From the NCBI RefSeq assembly GCF_008035925.1, contig NZ_CP036264.1:9119121-9183120 (forward strand): a stretch of 64,000 nt of DNA, read 5' to 3'. Positions 24,301-32,916 of the stretch are shown here, one piece after another. Numbering within the stretch: position 1 is the stretch's first letter; the number at the start of each line of letters is the position of its first letter. A program made the position numbers and the translations under genes. Origin of the DNA: Stieleria maiorica (GTDB taxonomy: Bacteria > Planctomycetota > Planctomycetia > Pirellulales > Pirellulaceae). The notes beneath the pieces are model-generated. The model saw only the letters and a program-made list of their open reading frames with translations. It was not told the origin of the DNA and did no database searches.

Positions 24301-24666
24301 ATGGAAACCACAACCGAAACCAACTTCGCGACGAACGTGGCAGCACGCGTCGCTGGAGAAGACATCAAACCAGGAGACTACGTCACCGCTTTGACAGAGA
24401 TCTACGAACTGCCATCGTTCCTGTGGTGCTGCACAAGCAGCACGCTCGCGGCGGACGAACCAGTTCGATCGGTCTACAAAGCCCGTGACGCTGGCCAGCC
24501 CAGCAAAGTCATCACCGTCTGCTTGCCGTTCGTTTACACCAAGCAAGCGAGAGGCGGTACCGCGATCTTCGACATCCGCAAACACCAGCTTGTCCGGCTC
24601 GACCGAGGCACTGGTCGCAAGGTGTGGAAGCGATTGCGGAAGAACTTGAAGAAGAAACGGAAATAG
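24301..24666 (+). CDS. Unknown protein inside the Y-RNA-like array
   Basis: A 121-residue protein lying between units G and H on the same strand. The C-terminus is very basic (RKVWKRLRKNLKKKRK), suggesting RNA binding; a Cys pair (WCCTSS) lies near residue 42. No recognised domain. The 144 bases between unit G and this gene hold nothing else I can identify. Being embedded among the small RNAs suggests a linked function, unproven. Confidence 0.6.
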   Translation: METTTETNFATNVAARVAGEDIKPGDYVTALTEIYELPSFLWCCTSSTLAADEPVRSVYKARDAGQPSKVITVCLPFVYTKQARGGTAIFDIRKHQLVRLDRGTGRKVWKRLRKNLKKKRK

Positions 24667-24675
24667 CAAGCGCAC

Positions 24676-24818
24676 ACGATCGACTGCCGATTCGGAGTAC
24701 ATGGTTCATACCCCGGGTGTCGTGAGTTCGAATCTCACCGGCCCAACTGTTTAACCAAAGCAGGGCCGTAGCTCAGTGGCAGAGCACCATAAAGTCTCTG
24801 ATCACAACTTCGTCGATC
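24676..24818 (+). ncRNA. YrlA/Y-RNA-like unit H with permuted Met-like tRNA fold
   Basis: End stem CGATCGAC (24676-24683) pairs perfectly with GTCGATCG (24811-24818). Inside: loop with TTCATAC, T arm GTGAG-TTCGAAT-CTCAC, acceptor CGGCCC then A and CT, a 16-base loop, acceptor GGGCCG, TA and D arm GCTC-AGTGGCA-GAGC. A T-rich run follows. Confidence 0.8.
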
Positions 24819-24858
24819 GCGTTTTGTTTTCCAAATGCATCACAACTAATAACCGAAC

Positions 24859-24965
24859 ACATTCGACTGCCGGAGTGGAGTACATGGCTTTGCAGGTTCG
24901 ATTCCCGCCCGGCCCGCTGACTTGATTTCAATCGGGCCGGATCTCTGCCCATACCTTCGTCGAAT
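24859..24965 (+). ncRNA. Y-RNA-like unit I with permuted acceptor/T-arm minihelix
   Basis: End stem CATTCGAC (24859-24866) pairs perfectly with GTCGAATG (24958-24965), followed by a T run. Inside is only a T arm (GCAGG-TTCGATT-CCCGC, one mismatch) and perfectly paired acceptor strands CCGGCCC then GGGCCGG joined by 18 bases. D and anticodon arms are absent. Confidence 0.75.
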
Positions 24966-25055
24966 GCTTTTTCCAAATCACCAAAGTGGGATAAGCATCA
25001 GGCCTGTCAATATTTGACAAGTCGGATGCTCATCTCACACAAGTTTCTTCGCCGT

Positions 25056-25073
25056 GGATCTTGTTAAAGATCC
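25056..25073 (+). promoter_or_regulatory. Small hairpin in the Ro60 leader
   Basis: GGATCTT pairs with AAGATCC around GTTA, about 50 bases before the Ro60 start. No T run follows, so it is not a terminator. It may stabilise the leader or regulate; meaning unknown. Confidence 0.35.
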
Positions 25074-25121
25074 CCGGCTGCCCGGATGTTGAACAACATC
25101 CATCACATGTAGGAGGTCAAG

Positions 25122-26765
25122 ATGGCCAACAAGAGTCTGTTTTCGAGCATCACGAGCGTTCTACCACGGGCGACGACTGTCAACGAAGCCGGCGGTCCGG
25201 CGTACAAGTTCCCGGCAAAGCATGCGCTCGCGCAGCTGGCGGCTACCGGTACGTTCGGAAACGTGTTCTACGCGACGGCCTCGGATCAGCTTGACCAACT
25301 GCGAAAGCTGATCGACGACGTCGGCGACAACGAGTTCCTGGCAAAGCTGGCTGTCTACTCACGTGAGCGTGCTTACATGAAGGACATGCCGGCGGCGCTG
25401 CTCGTCACGCTGTCGACTCGCGACACGGCTCTGATGCACAAGGTCTTTGACCGAGTTGCTGACAACGGCCGCGTTCTGCGCACGGTGTTCCAGATGGTTC
25501 GTTCAGGACAGTTCGGTCGCAAGGGTCTGTCGTCTTCGCTTCAGCGTGCGTTCCAGCGTTGGCTGAACGAGGCTTCGACGGGTAAGTTGCTGTCAAGCTC
25601 GATCGGTAACGATCCGAGCCTGCGCGACGTCCTGCGAATGGCACGTCCGACGCCGAAGGATGACGCTCGTCGAGCGTTGTTTGGTTGGCTGACCGATAAG
25701 GAAGTCGACAAGTGGGCTCCGGCAACGGAAGCTGACTTGCCGGCCGAGGTTCAGTCACTGAAGGCGTTCCGTGCTGTGGAGACCGAAGAGGCTCAGGCGT
25801 TGATCGCGGGCGACCTGCAAGTTCGATGGGACTTGCTGGCTGATTCAGCCAAGGGTCCGATTGTCTGGAAGGCAATTGCCCGACAGATGGGACCGCAGGC
25901 TCTGCGCATGAACCTGAACACGCTGTTGCGTCACGACGTTTTCAAGAACGGTAACAAGCCTGACGATGCAATGATCGATTACGTTGCCGGCCGCATCGCG
26001 GATCCGGAGGCGATTCGACGTTCACGTCAGTTCCCATACCAGTTCTTGGCGGCGTACCTGAACGCTGCGGACGAGGTTCCACACAAGATCAAGTCAGCGT
26101 TGCATGACGCGGCGGAGATTGCATGTGGCAACATCCCGCAGTTGCCGGCGCCGGTCATCATCGGTCTGGACACGTCTGGATCGATGGGATGCTCGGTGAC
26201 GGGTTGGCAAGGTCGAGGCCGCACGTCGAAGATGCGTTGCGTTGACGTCGCCGCGTTGTTCGCCGCAGCGATCCTGCGTCGTAACCCGGACAGCGTCGTC
26301 ATTCCGTTCGACACGCAAGCCTACACGGCAAAGATCGATCCAAGTGATTCGATCCTGAGCCTGTCGGCACGGCTGTCAAAGTACGGAGGCGGCGGAACGG
26401 ATGTGTCATTGCCGTTGGTCGAGGCCAACAAGCGATACGCAAAGCGTACGTTTGCTGGAATCGTCCTGGTCAGCGACAACGAAAGCTGGATCAACTCGGG
26501 ACGTGTCAACGAATACGGCCGAGGCGGTTCGACTGGCGTCATGACCGAGTGGCAGAAGTTCGTCACGAACGCTCGCCGCCACGGCACCACCGATCCGAAG
26601 TTGGTCTGCATCGACATCGCCCCATACGGCAACACGCAAGCACCCGATCGCCAGGACATCCTGAACATCGGAGGCTTCAGCGACGCAGTGTTCAACGTCG
26701 TTAGTAACTTCCTAGAGTCCGACACCAACCGTTTCGTCCGCGAGGTCGAAGCCGTTGAACTGTAG
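25122..26765 (+). CDS. rsr: Ro60/Rsr-type TROVE domain protein
   Basis: A 547-residue protein with an excellent AGGAGG site 6 bases before ATG 25122. The N-terminal two thirds is a TROVE HEAT-repeat ring ([32 protein letters not shown]). The C-terminal third is a von Willebrand A domain with the MIDAS motif DTSGSMG starting at residue 350. Length agrees with bacterial Ro proteins. Ro proteins form a ring that binds misfolded RNA ends and Y RNAs; in Deinococcus Rsr is tethered by a Y RNA to PNPase, and YrlA RNAs mimic tRNA. It directly follows nine Y-RNA-like units. Confidence 0.93.
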   Translation: MANKSLFSSITSVLPRATTVNEAGGPAYKFPAKHALAQLAATGTFGNVFYATASDQLDQLRKLIDDVGDNEFLAKLAVYSRERAYMKDMPAALLVTLSTRDTALMHKVFDRVADNGRVLRTVFQMVRSGQFGRKGLSSSLQRAFQRWLNEASTGKLLSSSIGNDPSLRDVLRMARPTPKDDARRALFGWLTDKEVDKWAPATEADLPAEVQSLKAFRAVETEEAQALIAGDLQVRWDLLADSAKGPIVWKAIARQMGPQALRMNLNTLLRHDVFKNGNKPDDAMIDYVAGRIADPEAIRRSRQFPYQFLAAYLNAADEVPHKIKSALHDAAEIACGNIPQLPAPVIIGLDTSGSMGCSVTGWQGRGRTSKMRCVDVAALFAAAILRRNPDSVVIPFDTQAYTAKIDPSDSILSLSARLSKYGGGGTDVSLPLVEANKRYAKRTFAGIVLVSDNESWINSGRVNEYGRGGSTGVMTEWQKFVTNARRHGTTDPKLVCIDIAPYGNTQAPDRQDILNIGGFSDAVFNVVSNFLESDTNRFVREVEAVEL

Positions 26766-26783
26766 GACGATAGGCTAAATAGC

Positions 26784-26822
26784 AAAACGCCCGTGACGGA
26801 GATCTCTGTCGCGGGCGTTTTC
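26784..26822 (+). terminator. Rho-independent terminator of the Ro60 gene
   Basis: AAAACGCCCG pairs with CGGGCGTTTT around a partly paired centre (GTGAC/GTCGC), ending in a T run, 19 bases after the Ro60 stop. Confidence 0.85.
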
Positions 26823-26867
26823 TCGTAGTGGACGAGGCGACGAGTTCCTTCGATCCGTGAAAGTTAC

Positions 26868-26962
26868 ATCACCCGCCCGCTTGCGGGAGGGTCGGACGCG
26901 GTAGCGGCCGGGGAGGGCACCCTCTCCTCGCTTAGGCTCGACTCTCCCTCGAGGGAGAGTGA
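26868..26962. repeat. Palindromic dispersed repeat
   Basis: Contains hairpins CCCGC-TT-GCGGG and CTCTCCCTCGAGGGAGAG, with a GGGGAGGGCACCCTCTCC core. This intergenic style is common in Rhodopirellula-type genomes (from memory). The related TCGCTCCGCGA hairpin is found inside two tRNA genes of the array. Confidence 0.6.
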
Positions 26963-27008
26963 AATTGTGTGCGGTTCGTTATCGCTTGCTCACGGTACAA
27001 TCTCAGTC

Positions 27009-27563
27009 ATGAAATCTAAAGATAAACTCGTCTCCACCAGCAAATTCCTCAGCTTGGTCCTGCGGCATCGGCCCGAAGTGATTGGTGCAAAGCTAGACCC
27101 TGAAGGTTGGCTCGCGATCGACGAATTGATTGCCCAAGCAAACTCCCATGGAAAGGCATTAACGCTGGAACTGCTTCACGAAGTGGTTGCGACGAACGAC
27201 AAGAAGCGTTTCGCCTTGAGCGACGATGGATTGCGCATCCGCGCCAGCCAGGGTCACTCGGTCTCCGGTGTCGAACTCAACCTCGAACAGCAGACGCCTC
27301 CCGAGGTTCTCTACCACGGAACTGTCGCGGCATTTCTCGACAGCATTCGAGCGACCGGTCTGCAAAAGCGATCACGTCACCACGTCCATCTTTCGCCCGA
27401 TGAAGAAACCGCGACCAAAGTTGGATCGCGGCGAGGCAAGCCCATCATCTTGAGAGTCGCAGCCGAAACCATGCATCGTGACGGCCACCAATTCTATCTC
27501 TCCGCCAACGGAGTCTGGCTCGTCGACGCCGTCCCACCGATCTACCTGACTTTTACAGAATGA
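27009..27563 (+). CDS. kptA: RNA 2'-phosphotransferase (Tpt1/KptA)
   Basis: A 184-residue protein from ATG 27009; a GTG/TTG start upstream would add residues outside the family. Core motifs: SKFLSLVLRHRPEVIG at the N-terminus, LYHGT, and the Arg-His signature SRHHVHLS, then IILRVAAETM. It transfers an internal RNA 2'-phosphate to NAD+, giving ADP-ribose cyclic phosphate and nicotinamide, the last step of eukaryotic-type tRNA splicing; the bacterial substrate is unknown. Next to a tRNA/Ro60 locus it fits RNA repair (inference). Confidence 0.92.
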   Translation: MKSKDKLVSTSKFLSLVLRHRPEVIGAKLDPEGWLAIDELIAQANSHGKALTLELLHEVVATNDKKRFALSDDGLRIRASQGHSVSGVELNLEQQTPPEVLYHGTVAAFLDSIRATGLQKRSRHHVHLSPDEETATKVGSRRGKPIILRVAAETMHRDGHQFYLSANGVWLVDAVPPIYLTFTE

Positions 27564-27570
27564 TTGGCTG

Positions 27571-28095
27571 ATGGATACTCCTGATCTCTCTCAATTTAAT
27601 TTCACAATCACAGTCGACGATGTCGCCACCGCGATCAAAAAGGTGAATGCGTATTCGACCGAACAAAGAATCAGTCGTTTTGATGATGTTGCGGCCAAGC
27701 AAGGCAATGTGATGGGCGCTGCCGTCCAGCTTGGCTCGCTGAAAGTGCCAATGGAATTGGTCGAGGAGAGTCTCTACGTATTACTGGTTCTCTTTGAACT
27801 ATTTGAAGCTGTTGCCCCAGCCATGCCAACGGTAAGCCAAAAGACGGTGCAGGATTCATTTGAAAAATATGCTGCGATGATTCGATTCTACGACGAAGAG
27901 TCTCCCCGCGAGATCCAGCGATTGTCGCAGGCTCAGTGGAAGAAATTCCAGGAGCATGCAGTCCTCGCCTTTGTCGTTAACCACTTGAAGGAAAAACTCA
28001 TCGGCATCAATCACGAAACCGAGTTGGTTCGTCAGTGCTGCATGGTTATGACGCAGTCATTCGTTTCAACTTACGTTGAATCGCGAGGGAATTAG
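27571..28095 (+). CDS. Hypothetical protein downstream of kptA
   Basis: A 174-residue, mainly helical soluble protein starting 7 bases after kptA, likely co-transcribed. It has no Cys cluster until one CCMVM near the C-terminus and no motif I recognise. Composition is ordinary for the region. Confidence 0.6.
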   Translation: MDTPDLSQFNFTITVDDVATAIKKVNAYSTEQRISRFDDVAAKQGNVMGAAVQLGSLKVPMELVEESLYVLLVLFELFEAVAPAMPTVSQKTVQDSFEKYAAMIRFYDEESPREIQRLSQAQWKKFQEHAVLAFVVNHLKEKLIGINHETELVRQCCMVMTQSFVSTYVESRGN

Positions 28096-28163
28096 AAACT
28101 TCAGTACGGTTGAATGCATAGTAATTCGTTTTTTTGAAGATGACTGTAGGTGGGGGCCAATGA

Positions 28164-29216
28164 ATGAAGCGAGATGCGATCGGTGGATGCATTCTGGGGA
28201 CTGCGGTCGGGGATGCGCTAGGTCTACCCTATGAAGGCGTATCGCCAAAGCGAGCTGCTAGGCTGCTTGGTCCACCCGATCGGTACCGATTCTTCTTTCG
28301 TCGCGGAATGATCTCCGACGACACCGAACACACCTGCATGGTCGCTCAATCGTTGATTGACGCGGGTGGCGAAGTTCCAAAATTCACGCGTACTTTTGCA
28401 AGACGGTTGCGGTGGTGGATTCTGGCATTGCCGGCCGGGGTTGGCAAAGCGACGGCGCGGTCGGGGATCAAGTTGTGGCTCCGGGCAAGTCCCGAGAGGT
28501 CAGGTGTATTCTCAGCCGGGAATGGTCCTGCCATGCGTGCAGCGATCTTCGGAGCTGCCTTGAACGACGTTCCGTCGATCCTGGAATTCGTTCGGGCCTC
28601 CTCGCGGTTAACTCACAGTGACCCGAAAGCAGAGTACGGTGCGATCGCCGTGGCATTGGCAGCCAAACACTCACGCGACAATACAACCGTCGATGCGAAC
28701 CTTTGGCTCGACGAAGTTGTCGATGCGGTGGGAGAAGGCGGAGCGGAATTGATTGATTTGCTCCGCCAAGCCATTCAAAGCGTTGCTGCCGGCGAAACAA
28801 CCCAGACGTTCGCAGGTTCGCTTGGGCTTGATCGAGGCGTGACCGGATACACCTACCACACCGTTCCGGTTGCTATCCACGCATGGCTGTCCAACCCGAA
28901 AGACTTTCGCAAGGCGGTGACAAGCATCATCGAGTGCGGTGGCGACGCGGACACGACCGCCGCGATCGTCGGTAGCATCGTGGGCGCTGGTGTCGGGCGA
29001 GCAGGCATCCCAGGCGAATGGCTCGACGGCATTTGGGATTGGCCACGCAGTGTTTCTTGGATGCGGCGACTCGGTGACGCTCTGGCTAACTCGCTCGCTG
29101 GTGACCATTTGGTGAATTCGCCCACCGTCAATCCAGTCGTAGTGCCTTTCCGCAATCTGCTGTTCCTATTCGTCGTTCTCTTTCACGGCTTCCGCCGACT
29201 TGCTCCACCTTACTGA
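28164..29216 (+). CDS. ADP-ribosylglycohydrolase (DraG/ARH family)
   Basis: A 350-residue protein preceded by AGGTGGGGG. Family motifs: GCILGTAVGDALGLPYEG at the N-terminus, the metal-binding SDDTEHT near residue 51, and the second acidic site GGDADTTAAIVGSIVGA near residue 257. These enzymes remove ADP-ribose from protein, nucleic acid or small molecules. The C-terminal 40 residues are hydrophobic (FRNLLFLFVVLFHGF), a possible membrane anchor unusual for the family. Its stop overlaps the next start by one base. Confidence 0.88.
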   Translation: MKRDAIGGCILGTAVGDALGLPYEGVSPKRAARLLGPPDRYRFFFRRGMISDDTEHTCMVAQSLIDAGGEVPKFTRTFARRLRWWILALPAGVGKATARSGIKLWLRASPERSGVFSAGNGPAMRAAIFGAALNDVPSILEFVRASSRLTHSDPKAEYGAIAVALAAKHSRDNTTVDANLWLDEVVDAVGEGGAELIDLLRQAIQSVAAGETTQTFAGSLGLDRGVTGYTYHTVPVAIHAWLSNPKDFRKAVTSIIECGGDADTTAAIVGSIVGAGVGRAGIPGEWLDGIWDWPRSVSWMRRLGDALANSLAGDHLVNSPTVNPVVVPFRNLLFLFVVLFHGFRRLAPPY

Positions 29217-30106
29217 TGTCTATCGACCGCGACACGATCGAGAAGAATCTGCGACTGCATGTCGATCGGCTTGCGGGATTGATCGGTCCGCGCACCTTAA
29301 GCAAGCCGAAAACGATTCAGGCCACGATCGGGTACGTCGAAAGTCAGTGGTCCGGGATGGGATACAGTCATTCGCGGGAATGCTACGACGCCATGGGCGA
29401 TGAGGCGACTAACTTGATCGTCGAGCGTCCTGGTACCAAACGAGCCGATGAGATCGTTTTGCTCGGCGCCCACTACGACACTGTCTTCAGCACACCTGGT
29501 GCCGATGACAATGCCTCCGCCGTCGCGGTATTGATCGAAGTCAGCCGATTACTGCGCGAGCACAGTGGAAAGCGGACCGTCCGATTCGTCGCGTTCGCTT
29601 GCGAGGAGCCGCCCTATTTCAACATGGATTCCATGGGCAGCCAGCACCACGCCCGCCTCTCACGCGAGCGCGGCGACAACATCATTGGAATGCTGTGCCT
29701 GGAGATGGTCGGTTACTACAGTCTGACGAGAGGCTCGCAGACGGTTCCGCCGGGAATTCCCAAATGGATGCACCGATTCTTTCCACAACGTGGCAACTTT
29801 CTGGCAGCCGTCGGCAACATGCCATCCTGGAAGTTGTGCTGGAGATTCCGGCGAGGATTCAAACGCGGCACGCGCCGCATGCCGCTGTTCTCGATCTGCT
29901 TACCCGAAAAGATCCACGAGATCCGTCTCAGCGACAACAGCTCATTCTGGGACCAAGGCTATCCCGCCCTGATGCTCACCGACACCAGCTTCTTGCGCAA
30001 TCCAAACTATCACCAAGCCACCGACACACCAGACACGCTCGACTATCCCAGGATGACCGAAGTCACCCTCGGCGTCGCATCTGCGATGCGCAAACTGCTC
30101 GGCTAA
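29216..30106 (+). CDS. M28-family zinc peptidase
   Basis: A 296-residue protein coupled to the previous gene (TGATG). Zinc ligands of M28 are visible: GAHYDT, GADDNASA, CEEPP, and the late His in NPNYHQATDTPDTLDY. No signal peptide, so it is probably cytosolic. M28 members are aminopeptidases or glutaminyl cyclase-like; the substrate is unknown. It ends 4 bases inside the convergent phosphoesterase gene. Confidence 0.85.
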   Translation: MSIDRDTIEKNLRLHVDRLAGLIGPRTLSKPKTIQATIGYVESQWSGMGYSHSRECYDAMGDEATNLIVERPGTKRADEIVLLGAHYDTVFSTPGADDNASAVAVLIEVSRLLREHSGKRTVRFVAFACEEPPYFNMDSMGSQHHARLSRERGDNIIGMLCLEMVGYYSLTRGSQTVPPGIPKWMHRFFPQRGNFLAAVGNMPSWKLCWRFRRGFKRGTRRMPLFSICLPEKIHEIRLSDNSSFWDQGYPALMLTDTSFLRNPNYHQATDTPDTLDYPRMTEVTLGVASAMRKLLG

Positions 30107-30762
30107 ACCTCAACGACAATACCGTTGTTCTTGAGTTTGCCTGCGAGATCACAACATGTGCAGTTGATGAACTGGGTCGCACCGCGGGTGAACATTCCGT
30201 AGTTGCTAATTCCCTTCTCGTCATGCAGATGCCCGAAGGCGTGAATACGTGGTTGGATTCGTTCGTCGACATGCCGGCGAAGGGCGGCACAGCCGACTTG
30301 AACAATTGCGTGTGACTCGATGTCGTGCGTCAGATCGAGGACACCCTTGGGCGGCCCATGCGTAATGAGAATGGCGATGTCGTCGGGAATTGACTGCCGA
30401 ACAAGATCCAGCTTGCCACGTTTCTTCATGTAAGCCCAATCATGAAACCGTGGCGTGCAAGGCGATCCGAAGATCTTCAATCCATGACACGCCATCTGAT
30501 CATGGATCAGGAAGTGAACTGCCGGGTAGTCTTCCGCTCGGATCAAACCTTGTTCGACCGCCGTTGAATGGTTGCCTGGAACGAACACCTTGGTTGCGAT
30601 TTCCAACGTGGAATACCAATCGAAGAACCGCCTTGCTTCGGGTTCATTCATCCAAGCATTACCATGAGTCGCTTCGTCTCCGCAATGAATGACCAGGTCG
30701 ACATCGGGTACTTGCAGGCCAAGATGTTCGTTGTGGGTGTCTGAAATAAACCAAATCTTCAT
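30103..30762 (-). CDS. Calcineurin-like metallophosphoesterase
   Basis: A 219-residue protein with all metal-site blocks: FISDTHNEH, VIHCGDEA (GD with CGD), FVPGNHS, LITHGPP and AFGHLHDEKG. Compact form without extra domains. Its start overlaps the stop of the upstream gene (ATGA), placing it at the end of the phosphorothioation-associated methyltransferase operon. It may be a nucleotide or nucleic acid phosphodiesterase. Confidence 0.88.
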   Translation of the reverse strand: MKIWFISDTHNEHLGLQVPDVDLVIHCGDEATHGNAWMNEPEARRFFDWYSTLEIATKVFVPGNHSTAVEQGLIRAEDYPAVHFLIHDQMACHGLKIFGSPCTPRFHDWAYMKKRGKLDLVRQSIPDDIAILITHGPPKGVLDLTHDIESHAIVQVGCAALRRHVDERIQPRIHAFGHLHDEKGISNYGMFTRGATQFINCTCCDLAGKLKNNGIVVEV

Positions 30763-31394
30763 TTGGAGGCATTCTCGTCATCGATGCGATAGAGGAACGC
30801 GTTGCCGACTTTTTTGAAGGGAATGTTCCCTGCGTCTCGTTGATGAGCAAGCTCGCAAGTCGTCCATCCAAAACGTTTCCGGACCTCCTCACTGCGAAGC
30901 CAGCTTTCTGTGGTTATTTGATTGAGTCGTGGGACCACTTCTCTGTTCCAATAGCTTGCTCGGCCGATCAGTGATCTGTCCACGTCAGGCAAAGCCATCC
31001 ATTCGGACGATCGCGTCTTGCTCTCTTCGACGTCGAATCCTTGATATGCATCGTCAACGAAGAGCCACTTGTGGTGATAGATGTACGGATCTAAAGGCGG
31101 CTTTCGCATGCTGATTGATCCGTCCTCCCGGACTAGTAGCTGTTTTCCAACAATCGGCTCATGAACAGTGTCGAAGTCAGGCGACTGTGTAAACGTGATT
31201 GCGTGCGTATTCAAGTTTAGCTTCACGACTGTGTAGCCAAAGTCCGTTGGCAAGCTTCGCTTGGCACTCTCAAGTTCGTTACCTATCACCGACTCAAAAT
31301 CTCGATGGAGATATACGTTGCCACCGATCTCTTTTCCCACGCCAAACTTAATTGACCGCCTTGGCAGCTTCACTTTTGATTCCGCTGGTGACAT
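30759..31394 (-). CDS. Hypothetical protein between methyltransferase and phosphoesterase
   Basis: A 211-residue protein starting 2 bases after the methyltransferase stop and overlapping the phosphoesterase start. It contains YIYHHKWLFVDDAYQGFDVE in the middle and a C-terminal segment resembling a small helix-turn-helix (SEEVRKRFGWTTCELAHQRD) that could bind DNA. Family not recognised. The context suggests a part in the phosphorothioation-associated operon. Confidence 0.65.
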   Translation of the reverse strand: MSPAESKVKLPRRSIKFGVGKEIGGNVYLHRDFESVIGNELESAKRSLPTDFGYTVVKLNLNTHAITFTQSPDFDTVHEPIVGKQLLVREDGSISMRKPPLDPYIYHHKWLFVDDAYQGFDVEESKTRSSEWMALPDVDRSLIGRASYWNREVVPRLNQITTESWLRSEEVRKRFGWTTCELAHQRDAGNIPFKKVGNAFLYRIDDENASK

Positions 31395-31396
31395 AA

Positions 31397-32860
31397 CTAT
31401 GACCTTTTTCGGATCAGCCGGTGACCACGGTGAGTGAAGCCAAGAAAACTAAGTGTTGACTGCCATTGAAGTCTTGATTGAAGGTCGTTGTGACCTTCCA
31501 GCACTCCGTGCTTCAGTTCTTGCTTGGAAAGGCGCTCAAACTTCGCCCGGAACGGGTAGTCAGCTGGCACCATGCAATCCTTCAGATCGAGTAGTAGCGG
31601 ATCTTTAGCAGCAGCGTACTCAAAATAGTCAAGCCGCAGTGTCCGCAAAGCTACTTTGACGGTTGCCGTCAGAGGAGGATGGGCTTCGTAATCAAATGAG
31701 CCACATGACAAGTAAGAGATTTTTCCGGAAAAGCGATGCAACTTCACTATATTCATGTCGTCCAAGGAACCCACATAAGCCCGTGCACAACCTTCGTAGA
31801 TACGGAGAATCGGAGAAAGGGACGGAACAGCATTGCGATGAACCCACAGAGCATTTGACGTCAGTCTACCGACAGCGGAATTGACGCAAGCCGCATCGAT
31901 GGCGGTTGCATCACCCGTTTCGAAGAGAATCGCATCCGCGCTGTCACAGGCGTTCTTGTATGAACCGAAGAATGCCTTGATGTCCCTTTGTGTCCGCTTT
32001 GGCAGCCGCGAAAACGGTGGTCGGTTCGCAAATTTTGCCAAAGCAATGTACACAGTCAAATCTTCGACACGAGCGACGTGGATCGATTCCCAGTCTTCCT
32101 CGCCAGTAACTTTCTTAATGAGGGCGAACGCTCGCTTCAACGAGCCAAAGGCATCAACAATCTCAGAGGTCAACTCGAATTCATCCTCCGCTGGCAATCG
32201 CCCGAGCGACAAGACACACTCAACAAGCGGTTCAAGAATTGCTTTGTGCTCTTCGAAACGAACCTCTGCGATTCGTTTACGCGGTGCTGTAATCGACCGG
32301 CGAACTCTATCGGACAGGAACTGGGTCTTAAGCTCTTCGTCCCGAAAAACGTAGAAGACCCCTGGTGCAGCCGGATATGCTTCCGAGCCGAGTGACTCTT
32401 CTATGTACTCTCGGAGTTCCGCTTGCGTGAAGTACTTCTGAAAGGTCCCAATTGACGTGACGAGCCCGTCACCAAATTCGACTTCTCGACCGCTGGACTC
32501 CCCCATCACGACTCGGGCAGCGACACAGAGGACGCGATCCGCGATAGCCCATGCTTTCTGGAGCGTCAACCTTCGTTCCTCAACGTCTTCGATCACGTTG
32601 ATCACGTAACCGATATTCACTATATCTGACGGTTGAGGATCTACGTTAGGGCGGAATTTTGGATCGAAACCGTCGCATGCCACTCCATCTTCGCGAAGAG
32701 CTGCGAGATCATCACCGTGTCCGCAGCCGTAGTCGAAGAAACTACGCTCTGGCGTGATCATGCGGTCTCGCCAAAGGCACTTGAGCGGACGAGAATAGTC
32801 CGACCGTTTGATAGCGGCTTTGTGACGCTTGATACGCGGGGTTGTGGGTGGAGATCGCAT
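31397..32860 (-). CDS. DNA phosphorothioation-associated putative methyltransferase
   Basis: A 487-residue protein. The SAM-binding motif FFDYGCGHGDDL is near residue 42, with GYVINVIEDVEER as the acidic post-motif. The long C-terminal region (LKRAFALIKKVTGEEDW, NALWVHRNAVPSL) is characteristic of the methyltransferase family that accompanies Dnd/Ssp systems. Its substrate is not known to me. It is divergent from sspA with 56 bases between, a probable shared promoter region. Confidence 0.82.
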   Translation of the reverse strand: MRSPPTTPRIKRHKAAIKRSDYSRPLKCLWRDRMITPERSFFDYGCGHGDDLAALREDGVACDGFDPKFRPNVDPQPSDIVNIGYVINVIEDVEERRLTLQKAWAIADRVLCVAARVVMGESSGREVEFGDGLVTSIGTFQKYFTQAELREYIEESLGSEAYPAAPGVFYVFRDEELKTQFLSDRVRRSITAPRKRIAEVRFEEHKAILEPLVECVLSLGRLPAEDEFELTSEIVDAFGSLKRAFALIKKVTGEEDWESIHVARVEDLTVYIALAKFANRPPFSRLPKRTQRDIKAFFGSYKNACDSADAILFETGDATAIDAACVNSAVGRLTSNALWVHRNAVPSLSPILRIYEGCARAYVGSLDDMNIVKLHRFSGKISYLSCGSFDYEAHPPLTATVKVALRTLRLDYFEYAAAKDPLLLDLKDCMVPADYPFRAKFERLSKQELKHGVLEGHNDLQSRLQWQSTLSFLGFTHRGHRLIRKRS

Positions 32861-32916
32861 AAACCGCTAGGATACAGGACTCCGCAAGCCAGGAAAGCCG
32901 AACAGTACCGCTTCTC

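Noticed and set aside
23400-24900. Group I or group II introns in permuted tRNAs
   Set aside because: No P7/P3 core or domain V is present and flanks total only about 60 bases between units; the matched end stems fit independent small RNAs better.
23400-24900. Permuted tRNA genes processed to mature tRNA as in red algae or Thermofilum
   Set aside because: Possible in principle, but acceptor loops as short as 3-5 bases and incomplete anticodon or D arms in several units argue against functional tRNA; kept only as an alternative.
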